A stretch of 19,427 bases of DNA. Origin: JBDSTZ01 sp039927975 (GTDB taxonomy: Bacteria > Pseudomonadota > Gammaproteobacteria > Burkholderiales > Burkholderiaceae_D). Shown piece after piece: positions 13,332-19,427 of the stretch (its first letter is position 1; each line of letters opens with the position of its first letter). The notes beneath the pieces were generated by a model. The model did not search any database. It was not told the DNA's origin and saw nothing but the letters and a program-made list of their open reading frames with translations. The position numbers and the translations under genes were made by a program. Location: assembly GCA_039927975.1 (NCBI GenBank), contig JBDSTZ010000548.1, positions 1 to 19,427 of the forward strand, given 5' to 3'.

Positions 13332-14558
13332 TCAAGGCTGCGTCATTAACTGGTCGAGCAATTCGATCCAGTGTTTCACCGGGGTCTGCGTCCCCGATTG
13401 CAGATGCGTCATGCAGCCGATGTTGGCCGTGACGATCTGCCCAGCGCCAGTAGCGTCCAAATTGGCCAGCTTTGAATCGCGCAGCGCGTGCGCCAGCTCC
13501 GGCTGCAGCACCGAATAGGTCCCGGCCGAACCGCAGCACAGATGGCTGTCCGCGCATGGCACCACGTCGACACCGGCCGCCCGCAGCACCGCTTCCACCT
13601 TCCCCCGAATCTGCTGACCATGCTGCAATGTGCATGGCGGATGCCAGGCTGTCCGCTCACCACCTTGCGCCATCACGCGTGCGCCAAGCTGCGGTACGAA
13701 TTCCTCCATCACTTCGCTCAGGTCGCGCGTCAGCGCCGAGATACGCGCCGCCTTGTCGGCGTAGGCGTCATCGTGCGCGAGCAGGTGGCCGTATTCCTTC
13801 ACCGTGACGCCGCACCCGGATGCCGTCATCACGATCGCCTCGACCTGTTCGACCAGCGGCCACCACGCGTCGATATTGCGACGCATGTCGTCAAGCCCAC
13901 CATCGTGGTCGTTCAGGTGGTAGCGCAGCGCACCGCAGCAACCGGCCTTCGGCGCCACCAGCAACTGCACGCCCAGCGCATCGAGTACCCGCGCGCTGGC
14001 CGCGTTGATGTTCGGTCCCAGCGCCGGCTGCACGCAACCGTCCAGCACCAGCATCTTGCGCGCGTGCGTACGGGCAGGCCAGCGACCGGCGGCGCGCACT
14101 GGCGCCAGCTTGTCCTGCAGGGATCGGGACAGCAAGGGGCGCACCATCTGGCCCGCCTTGAATGCCGGCTTGAACAGCCAGCTGCGCGGCAGCGCCTCTT
14201 TCAGCATGGTGCGCTTGACCCGTTCGCCGAAGGGCCGCGCCACGTTCTGCTCGACGACCTTGCGGCCGATGTCGACCAGGCGGCCATACTTGACGCCGGA
14301 CGGACAGGTCGTCTCGCAATTGCGGCAGGTGAGACAGCGGTCCAGGTGGGTCTGGGTACTGGCCGTTACCTCGGCGCCTTCGAGCACTTGCTTGATCAGG
14401 TAGATGCGCCCGCGCGGACCGTCCAGCTCATCGCCGAGCAGCTGGTAGGTCGGACAGGTCGCGGTGCAAAAACCGCAATGCACGCAGGCGCGCAGGATCG
14501 CCTCGGCTTCGTCGCCGTCGCGCGTTCCCTTGATGAAGTCAGCCAGATTGGTTTGCAT
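13332..14558 (-). CDS. glcF: glycolate oxidase iron-sulfur subunit GlcF
   Basis: The electron-transfer subunit of membrane-associated glycolate oxidase, which oxidises glycolate to glyoxylate and passes electrons to the respiratory chain. 408 residues. Two [4Fe-4S] ferredoxin motifs are intact: Cys25/28/31/35 (CVHCGFCTATCP) and Cys75/78/81/85 (CLTCRNCETTCP). Two cysteine-rich CCG-type domains follow, with KAGCCGALRYH and SHLCCGSAGTYS. The start is ATG 14558, 8 nt after the lipoprotein gene stop. It is the last gene of the glcD-glcE-lipoprotein-glcF run. Confidence 0.96.
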   Translation of the reverse strand: MQTNLADFIKGTRDGDEAEAILRACVHCGFCTATCPTYQLLGDELDGPRGRIYLIKQVLEGAEVTASTQTHLDRCLTCRNCETTCPSGVKYGRLVDIGRKVVEQNVARPFGERVKRTMLKEALPRSWLFKPAFKAGQMVRPLLSRSLQDKLAPVRAAGRWPARTHARKMLVLDGCVQPALGPNINAASARVLDALGVQLLVAPKAGCCGALRYHLNDHDGGLDDMRRNIDAWWPLVEQVEAIVMTASGCGVTVKEYGHLLAHDDAYADKAARISALTRDLSEVMEEFVPQLGARVMAQGGERTAWHPPCTLQHGQQIRGKVEAVLRAAGVDVVPCADSHLCCGSAGTYSVLQPELAHALRDSKLANLDATGAGQIVTANIGCMTHLQSGTQTPVKHWIELLDQLMTQP

Positions 14559-14566
14559 GGTCCATG

Positions 14567-14791
14567 TCAGGGCGGGGTGGAGGTGGTGGGCCGTTCTTTC
14601 CTGATCTTGTCGCTGTCGCGCTGGTACTTGTCATAGTCGTTCGGCACCAGGCGCTTCATGCATTCGTCGCGGTCGGCGATGACTTTCTGCTTGCAGTCAC
14701 GTTCGGCATGGTCGCGCATCATATCGTAGCCTACGGAGCATCCGGGCAGGATCAGGACGAACGGTAAGACCAGCAAAAGCGATTTGTCCAT
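14567..14791 (-). CDS. small predicted lipoprotein between glcE and glcF
   Basis: 74 residues. The N-terminus MDKSLLLVLPFVLILPGC is a lipoprotein signal with lipobox LPGC and acylated Cys18. The mature part is short and highly charged (DMMRDHAERDCKQK, ADRDECMKRLVPNDYDKYQRD), ending in a TTSTPP tail, and has two further cysteines. Ser at +2 suggests outer-membrane sorting. ATG 14791 is chosen because the signal peptide begins there; the frame is open further upstream to 14863 without sense. It lies 109 bp after glcE and 8 nt before glcF in the same direction. Function unknown; nothing known links such a protein to glycolate oxidase. Confidence 0.75.
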   Translation of the reverse strand: MDKSLLLVLPFVLILPGCSVGYDMMRDHAERDCKQKVIADRDECMKRLVPNDYDKYQRDSDKIRKERPTTSTPP

Positions 14792-14900
14792 GGTATTTCT
14801 CGTGGCATCGTGAAGAGGGACACTGATCTTGATGAGCCCCTGCTCTTTTGCCAATAAAAACATTCAAAGTACCGCCGCGCGCGCCGATCGCGCCAGCATA

Positions 14901-15962
14901 TCAGTACATGCGTCCCCGGTTGAACACCTGTGCCGGATCGAACGCGCACCGCAGCCGTTCATGAATCGCGGCCAGCGCCGGCGCCAGCGGCTGGAACACG
15001 CCGAGCGACTTGTCGCCGCCTCGGAACAAGGTCGCGTGACCGCCGACCGCCGACACCGCGCGCCGGATATTGTGCGCCATCGCCGCATCGGCGTCGACCT
15101 TGAGCCAGCGCTGCGCGCCGCCCCATTCGATCAACTGCTCGCCCTTGAGGATGATCGGCCCGGTCACCGATGGTACCGACAGCCGCCACACGCTCGTCTC
15201 GCCGGCAAAATACGGGTGCCGCTGCTCGCGCAAATCGGTCCAGAAATCCTCGGCCTGGTCCAGCACTTCGCCGCCAAGCGTCTTGACGGCGGCATCGACC
15301 GCCGCGCCGGCGCCCGACAGGCGCAAGCTGAGCTGACCGGCATGCCAGCAGCTGGCCGACAACGGCAGCGGCTGCCCGCCCCAGGCATTGAGCCTGGCGA
15401 TCGCTTCGATCTCGCTCATGTCGAAACGCAGCGTGGTCTCGCGCACGGGGCGCGGCAGCACCTTGACCGAATGTTCGAGCATGAGGCCAAGCGTGCCGAG
15501 CGAACCGGCCAGCATGCGCGAGACGTCGTAGCCGGCGACGTTCTTCATGACCTGGCCGCCGAAGGTGAGCACCTCTCCCCGGCCGTCCATCATCACGGCG
15601 CCCAGGATGAAGTCGCGCACCGCGCCGCTGCTGGCCCGGCGCGGCCCCGACACGCCGCTGGCGATGGCGCCGCCGAGCGTGGCGCCGGCGCCGAAGTGCG
15701 GCGGCTCGAAGGCCAGCATCTGGTTCTTTTCGGCCAGCGCGGCTTCGATCTCGGCCAGCGGCGTGCCGCTGCGCGCCGTGATCACCAGCTCGGTCGGCTC
15801 GTAATCGACAATGCCGCTGTGGCTGCGCGTATCGAGAATCTCGCCGTCCAGCGCCTGGCCGTACCAGTCCTTGGTACCGCCGCCGCGAATGCGCAGCGAG
15901 CGGCCCGCTCCAGCCGCCGCCAGCACCTGCCGCCTGAATTGATCGATCGCCTGCGCCGTCAT
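14901..15962 (-). CDS. glcE: glycolate oxidase FAD-binding subunit GlcE
   Basis: A 353-residue FAD-binding subunit paired with GlcD. The PCMH-type FAD domain is shortened, as usual in GlcE: LRIRGGGTKDWYG near the N-terminus, then FEPPHFGAGATLGGAIASGVSGPRR and GGQVMKNVAGYDVSRMLAGSLGTLG, ending with QVFNRGRMY. ATG 15962 is preferred over the frame's first ATG at 16004, which overlaps glcD and has no family match. An AGGA lies about 11 nt upstream. It follows the glcD stop by 19 nt, so the two are surely one transcript. Confidence 0.95.
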   Translation of the reverse strand: MTAQAIDQFRRQVLAAAGAGRSLRIRGGGTKDWYGQALDGEILDTRSHSGIVDYEPTELVITARSGTPLAEIEAALAEKNQMLAFEPPHFGAGATLGGAIASGVSGPRRASSGAVRDFILGAVMMDGRGEVLTFGGQVMKNVAGYDVSRMLAGSLGTLGLMLEHSVKVLPRPVRETTLRFDMSEIEAIARLNAWGGQPLPLSASCWHAGQLSLRLSGAGAAVDAAVKTLGGEVLDQAEDFWTDLREQRHPYFAGETSVWRLSVPSVTGPIILKGEQLIEWGGAQRWLKVDADAAMAHNIRRAVSAVGGHATLFRGGDKSLGVFQPLAPALAAIHERLRCAFDPAQVFNRGRMY

Positions 15963-15981
15963 GTTTTTGTCATTGTCCTTG

Positions 15982-17463
15982 CTAGAAGCGCGGCAGGCCG
16001 GCAAATGGCAGCACGCCCCCGCTCACGCGCATCTTGCCGAATTCGGCGCAGCGGTTCAGGGTCGGTATCGCCTTGTCGGGATTGAGCAGAAAGGCCGGGT
16101 CGAAGGCGCGCTTAACCGCGAAAAAGGCATCGAGCTCCGCGCGCGTGAACTGCACGCACATTGAATTGATCTTCTCGATGCCGACGCCATGCTCGCCGGT
16201 GATGGTGCCGCCGACTTCGACGCAGAGCGCCAGGATCGCCGCGCCGAATTGTTCGGCGCGATCGAACTCGCCGGGCTGGTTGGCGTCAAACAGGATGAGC
16301 GGATGCAGGTTGCCGTCGCCGGCATGGAACACATTGGCGCAGCGCAGACCGTAGGTGGACTCCATCTGCTCAATGCCCGTCAACACGCGCGCCAGCTGCT
16401 TGCGCGGAATGGTGCCGTCCATGCAGTAGTAGTCGGGCGATATGCGGCCGGCGGCCGGAAAGGCGTTTTTGCGGCCCGACCAGAATTTCAGGCGTTCCGC
16501 TTCGGTGGACGACACGGCGATCGCGCTGGCGCCGGCGCCCGCCAGCACCGCGCTCATGCGGGCGATTTCTTCATCGACTTCGAGCGCGGTGCCGTCTGCC
16601 TCGCACAGCAAGATGGCGGCGGCGTCGGTGTCGTAACCGGCTTTGACGAAAGGCTCGACCATGCGCGACGATGTACGGTCCATCATTTCCAGCCCCGCCG
16701 GGATGATGCCGGCCGCGATCACGCTGGCCACCGCATTGCCGCCGGTGACCACGTCGTCGAACGAGGCCATGATGACGCGCGCGCAAGCCGGTTTGGGCAC
16801 CAGCTTCACCGCCACTTCGGTGACGATGCCGAGCATGCCCTCGGAGCCGATGAACACCGCCAGCAGATCGAGCCCGGGTGCGTCGAGCGCTTCGGCACCG
16901 AGCTCGATGATGTCGCCGTCAATGGTGGCGACCCGCACGCGCAGCACGTTATGAACCGTCAGACCATATTTGAGGCAGTGCACACCGCCCGAGTTTTCAG
17001 CGACGTTGCCGCCGATGGTGCAGGCGATTTGCGAGGACGGATCGGGCGCGTAATACAGGCCGTGCGGCGCGGCGGCCTCCGAGATGGCCAGGTTACGCAC
17101 GCCCGGCTGCACGACCGCCGTGCGGGCGGCCGGGTCAAGCCGCACGACGCGGTTCAACCGCGCGGTCGAGATGACCACGCCGTCGGCCAGCGGCATGGCG
17201 CCGCCCGACAGCCCGGTGCCGGCGCCGCGCGGCACGATCGGCACCTGCATCTCGCGGCAAAGATTGAGGATCGCCAGCACCTGCTGCTCGCTGTCGGGCA
17301 GTGTGACGATCATCGGCAGCTGGCGGTAGGCGGCCAGGCCGTCGCATTCGTACGGCCGGGTATCTTCGGCGGCCCACAGCACGCAGCGCTCGGGCAGCAG
17401 CGCGCGCAGCGCGTCGGCGACCTGGCGCTGGCGTTCGGGATTGATGGGGAGCGGCGCGGACAT
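15982..17463 (-). CDS. glcD: glycolate oxidase FAD-linked subunit GlcD
   Basis: The catalytic flavoprotein subunit of glycolate oxidase, 493 residues (family about 499). The FAD pyrophosphate-binding motif is PRGAGTGLSGGA (78-89), followed by GGNVAENSGGVHCLKYG and FIGSEGMLGIVTEVAVKL. The FAD-oxidase C-terminal domain has HAGDGNLHPLILFD and the GEHGVGIEK active-site segment. ATG 17463 is the first gene of the operon glcD-glcE-lipoprotein-glcF and diverges from the cobalamin adenosyltransferase gene 73 bp away. No glcC-type regulator or malate synthase is in the window. Confidence 0.97.
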   Translation of the reverse strand: MSAPLPINPERQRQVADALRALLPERCVLWAAEDTRPYECDGLAAYRQLPMIVTLPDSEQQVLAILNLCREMQVPIVPRGAGTGLSGGAMPLADGVVISTARLNRVVRLDPAARTAVVQPGVRNLAISEAAAPHGLYYAPDPSSQIACTIGGNVAENSGGVHCLKYGLTVHNVLRVRVATIDGDIIELGAEALDAPGLDLLAVFIGSEGMLGIVTEVAVKLVPKPACARVIMASFDDVVTGGNAVASVIAAGIIPAGLEMMDRTSSRMVEPFVKAGYDTDAAAILLCEADGTALEVDEEIARMSAVLAGAGASAIAVSSTEAERLKFWSGRKNAFPAAGRISPDYYCMDGTIPRKQLARVLTGIEQMESTYGLRCANVFHAGDGNLHPLILFDANQPGEFDRAEQFGAAILALCVEVGGTITGEHGVGIEKINSMCVQFTRAELDAFFAVKRAFDPAFLLNPDKAIPTLNRCAEFGKMRVSGGVLPFAGLPRF

Positions 17464-17536
17464 GGAACGATTGTAGTCCGGATCGGCGTTTTATCGTATG
17501 CTCGCACTTATCTTTTACACTCTCGCAGGGCACATC

Positions 17537-18091
17537 ATGGGCAACCGCCTCTCGAAAATCGCCACCCGCACGGGCGACAAGGGCAGCACCGGTCTCGGCG
17601 ACGGCAGCCGCGTCGACAAGGACCACGTGCGCGTGCAGGCCATGGGCGATGTCGACGAACTGAACTCCTTTGTCGGCCTGCTGCTGTGCGAGGACATGCC
17701 GGCCGACCTGGCCGACGCGCTGATCGCCATACAACACGACCTGTTCGACCTCGGCGGCGAGCTGTGCATCCCCGGCTACCGCCTGATCACCGACGAGCAC
17801 GTGCTGCGGCTCGACGAGCTGCTCGACAAGTACAACGCCACGCTGCCGCCGCTCAAGGAGTTCATCCTGCCGGCCGGCTCGCGCGCGGCCTCGATCGCCC
17901 ACCTGTGCCGCACGGTGTGCCGGCGCGCCGAGCGCAGCATCGTCGCGCTGGGCAAGGCCGAGTCCATCAACGAAGCGCCGCGCCAGTACGTCAACCGCCT
18001 GTCCGACCTGATGTTCGTGCTCTCGCGCGTGCTCAACCGCTTTGCCGGCGGCGGCGACGTGCTGTGGAAGCACGAGCGCCAGCGCAGCTAG
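17537..18091 (+). CDS. cob(I)alamin adenosyltransferase, PduO type
   Basis: Transfers the adenosyl group of ATP to cob(I)alamin, making coenzyme B12. 184 residues, cytoplasmic. The N-terminal ATP-binding segment TRTGDKGSTGLGDGSRV is diagnostic, followed by GDVDELNSFVGLLL. The second conserved region is AHLCRTVCRRAERSIVAL with the ATP-contacting Arg/Glu, and NRLSDLMFVLSR near the end. ATG 17537 has AGGG 6 nt upstream; the in-frame ATG at 17498 lies 13 codons earlier without a ribosome site. No cobalamin-dependent enzyme or biosynthesis gene is adjacent, so it probably serves salvage for enzymes encoded elsewhere. Confidence 0.95.
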   Translation: MGNRLSKIATRTGDKGSTGLGDGSRVDKDHVRVQAMGDVDELNSFVGLLLCEDMPADLADALIAIQHDLFDLGGELCIPGYRLITDEHVLRLDELLDKYNATLPPLKEFILPAGSRAASIAHLCRTVCRRAERSIVALGKAESINEAPRQYVNRLSDLMFVLSRVLNRFAGGGDVLWKHERQRS

Positions 18092-18126
18092 CGGCCGGCG
18101 CGCTTGACGTCGGCGCTCCCCTCGTC

Positions 18127-18217
18127 GGGGCCTCGCAGCGGCGCCTCACACCGGCCCCTCACACCGGGGCCTCACACCGGCGTCTCAGGTTGAGGAGTTA
18201 CGACGGCGCCTCACGCC
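18127..18217. repeat. 13-bp tandem repeats at convergent gene ends
   Basis: Units of 13 bp with consensus GGCGCCTCACACC: 18127-18139 (degenerate), 18140-18152, 18153-18165, 18166-18178, a partial unit from 18179, and a detached unit at 18205-18217 that overlaps the stop codon of the convergent monooxygenase-like gene. It fills most of the 119-bp gap between the adenosyltransferase and that gene. Confidence 0.75.
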
Positions 18218-18549
18218 GGGTGGTAGATCCCCAGGTCGGCGGTGATGCCGAGCCGCTTGACGAAGTCTTTCGGATCGAAGCCCTCCTTCGCGAACCTGGC
18301 CGGCATGACAGACAGCGCGCGGGCGAGGTCCGCCGCGCTGGCCCATTCGATCATGGTCACCACGTTGAACTTGCCGGCGCCGGCGGTTTGGGTCAGCACG
18401 CGGCGCTGACGGCAGCCGGGCAAGTCGTCAAGCAGCGTGTGCACATGGCGCATCTGGCCGACAAAAGCGTCGAGCGATTCGGGCGGCACGAGGAATTTAT
18501 CCACACGGAATACGGGTCCGGCATTGTCGGAGGCTGTCAGCTTTGACAT
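18211..18549 (-). CDS. antibiotic-biosynthesis-monooxygenase-like (ABM) domain protein, SoxR target
   Basis: 112 residues forming one ferredoxin-like ABM domain: strand FRVDKFLVPPESLDAFVGQM, then LDDLPGCRQRRVL, FNVVTMIEWASAADLARAL and the final helix. Such proteins are small cofactor-free oxygenases or heme/quinone-handling proteins; the substrate is not evident. ATG 18549 is used: GGAA lies about 8 nt upstream, whereas the longer frame would need TTG 18555. Its promoter carries a nearly perfect SoxR box (18593-18623), so it should be induced by redox-cycling compounds. In P. aeruginosa, as I recall, soxR also adjoins a SoxR-controlled predicted monooxygenase gene, which agrees with a detoxification role. 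Confidence 0.85.
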   Translation of the reverse strand: MSKLTASDNAGPVFRVDKFLVPPESLDAFVGQMRHVHTLLDDLPGCRQRRVLTQTAGAGKFNVVTMIEWASAADLARALSVMPARFAKEGFDPKDFVKRLGITADLGIYHPA

Positions 18550-18592
18550 GGTCAATTTCCTTTAGAATGGTTGTTCGAACTGTCCGAAAACC

Positions 18593-18623
18593 AGTCTAAA
18601 ACCTCAAGTTAAGTTGAGGTCAA
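18593..18623 (-). promoter_or_regulatory. SoxR-controlled promoter with SoxR box
   Basis: CCTCAAGTTAAGTTGAGG (18602-18619) matches the E. coli soxS operator at 17 of 18 positions. On the minus strand it lies between TTGACC (-35, 18623-18618) and TAGACT (-10, 18598-18593) with a 19-bp spacer, the overlong spacing that MerR-family activators correct by DNA distortion. It directs transcription of the ABM-domain gene, whose start is about 44 nt past the -10. It may also repress soxR. Confidence 0.93.
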
Positions 18624-18634
18624 GGGATTTTGCG

Positions 18635-18666
18635 ATGAATCTGCCATGACGACCAATCTGCCATGA
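18635..18666 (+). other. two chained mini-ORFs leading into soxR
   Basis: ATG 18635 encodes MNLP and stops at 18647-18649, overlapping ATG 18646 (ATGA). That frame encodes MTTNLP and stops at 18664-18666, overlapping the soxR ATG 18663 (ATGA). The only good Shine-Dalgarno (AAGGGA, 18622-18627) precedes the first mini-ORF. The arrangement comes from a 12-bp direct repeat AATCTGCCATGA (18638 and 18655). Translational coupling is an inference. Confidence 0.4.
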
Positions 18667-19166
18667 ACATGACGCCCGAGCCGACGACACTGGAGCAGGC
18701 CGGCTTTCCATCGACCCTCTCGGTGGGCGACGTGGCGCGCCGCAGCGGGGTGGCGGTGTCGACCCTGCATTTCTACGAAACCAAGGGGCTGATCAGCAGC
18801 CACCGCAACGGCGGCAACCAGCGCCGCTACCAGCGCGAGGTGCTGCGGCGGGTGGCTTTCATCCGCGTCGCGCAAAGGGTCGGCATTCCGCTGGCCGACA
18901 TCGAGACCGCGCTCGCCAGCCTCGGCGACAGCGCCGCGCCCTCGCGCGAGGACTGGGCGCGCCTGTCGGCCGGCTGGCGCGCCGAACTCGATGCGCGCAT
19001 GGCCCAGCTCAGGAAGCTGCGCGACACGCTCGACGATTGCATCGGCTGCGGCTGCCTGTCGATCGACCGCTGCAAGCTGCGCAATCCCATGGACAAGCTG
19101 GGCGCCAAAGGGGCCGGCGCGCGCCGCCTGTGGATCGACGAACCCACCAAGGAACGCGAAACATGA
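18663..19166 (+). CDS. soxR: redox-sensitive transcriptional activator SoxR
   Basis: A MerR-family activator of 167 residues (E. coli 154). The winged HTH is at about residues 18-60 (SVGDVARRSGVAVSTLHFYE, then the GNQRRYQR wing), followed by a dimerisation helix. The [2Fe-2S] cluster site is complete: Cys126, Cys129, Cys131 and Cys137 (CIGCGCLSIDRC). The cluster senses superoxide or redox-active compounds by oxidation. No soxS is present; in bacteria outside the enterics SoxR acts directly on target genes, here the divergent ABM gene. ATG 18663 lacks its own Shine-Dalgarno (see the mini-ORFs at 18635-18666); an in-frame ATG at 18669 is possible. Its stop overlaps the next gene by 4 nt. Confidence 0.97.
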   Translation: MNMTPEPTTLEQAGFPSTLSVGDVARRSGVAVSTLHFYETKGLISSHRNGGNQRRYQREVLRRVAFIRVAQRVGIPLADIETALASLGDSAAPSREDWARLSAGWRAELDARMAQLRKLRDTLDDCIGCGCLSIDRCKLRNPMDKLGAKGAGARRLWIDEPTKERET

Positions 19167-19427
19167 ACCTGCGCCTGCGCCCCCTGCGCGACGCCGACCA
19201 CGGTGAAATCGCCACGTGGATTCCGGACGAGATAAGCTGCCTGCGCTGGGCCGGGCCGCGCCTGTGCTATCCGTTCTCGGTGGCGGATTTTCCCGAGCAG
19301 CTGGCGGTGCGCGGCGCCAGCAGCTACTGCCTGTCCAATCTCGCCGGCGTGGAGCCGGTCGGCTTCGGCCAGCACTGGGTGCTCACGCCCGGCATGGTGC
19401 ACCTGGGCCGCGTGATCGTCGCGCCGC
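19163..19427 (+). CDS. GNAT-family N-acetyltransferase (partial, cut by window end)
   Basis: Only the first 88 residues are inside the window. MNLRLRPLRDADHGEIATWI is a typical GNAT N-terminus, followed by the segment FSVADFPEQLAV, PVGFGQHWVL (the beta-4 region) and HLGRVIVAP, the strand leading to the acetyl-CoA loop, which is outside. ATG 19163 overlaps the soxR stop (ATGA), so it is probably translated together with soxR and may belong to the same stress response. The substrate cannot be inferred. Confidence 0.8.
   Translation, partial: MNLRLRPLRDADHGEIATWIPDEISCLRWAGPRLCYPFSVADFPEQLAVRGASSYCLSNLAGVEPVGFGQHWVLTPGMVHLGRVIVAP

Noticed and set aside
14829..16085. 418-codon plus-strand frame opposite glcE
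   Set aside because: The minus strand encodes a full GlcE; the plus frame has no recognisable motif.
16189..18546. 785-codon open frame on the plus strand
   Set aside because: It runs antisense to glcD and out of frame through the adenosyltransferase gene; long open frames opposite GC-rich genes are common here. Its sequence is rich in R, H, A, D and G and matches no family.

Overview
The window reads as chromosome from a GC-rich betaproteobacterium, most likely Oxalobacteraceae (Massilia/Duganella/Telluria/Janthinobacterium type). This is inferred from codon use, the proteobacterial forms of OxyR, UbiA, PilT/PilU and GlcDEF, and the yggS-proC gene pair next to pilTU, an order I also recall from Pseudomonas. 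No rRNA, tRNA, CRISPR array, prophage or intact insertion sequence is visible. About 24 protein genes are supported; the first and last run off the window ends.

Layout. 1-2197: a PilU-like pilus-retraction ATPase (minus, C-terminus cut off) diverges from oxyR, which keeps both redox cysteines at residues 199 and 208. 2243-3726: a minus-strand operon of glutathione S-transferase, ArsR-type repressor and SRPBCC/AHSA1 protein, tightly packed, with a 20-bp palindrome upstream as candidate operator. 3884-5843: ubiA, then a three-gene set matching E. coli yqjD-yqjE-yqjK (small envelope proteins). 5865-9294: minus-strand cluster yggS, proC, a small unknown protein and a TPR-methyltransferase. 9386-11576: pilT-pilU, closed by a clear intrinsic terminator (11611-11646). 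11673-12155: glutathione peroxidase. 12163-13331: the most unusual stretch, two tandem copies of a 62-residue secreted cationic micro-protein gene, each with its own copied leader, separated by 532 bp of repeat-rich noncoding DNA. 13332-17463: glycolate oxidase genes glcD-glcE-glcF (minus), with a small lipoprotein gene between glcE and glcF. 17537-18091: PduO-type cobalamin adenosyltransferase. 18211-19427: soxR with a nearly perfect SoxR box inside a divergent promoter that drives an antibiotic-biosynthesis-monooxygenase-like gene, and a GNAT acetyltransferase gene overlapping the soxR stop.

Two themes recur. One is type IV pilus retraction: three PilT/PilU family ATPases lie within 11.6 kb. 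The other is redox and stress response: OxyR, glutathione S-transferase, glutathione peroxidase and SoxR with its target. The best candidate for something undescribed is the duplicated micro-protein locus. Its C-terminal block (residues 39-59) is identical in both copies although many of its codons differ silently.
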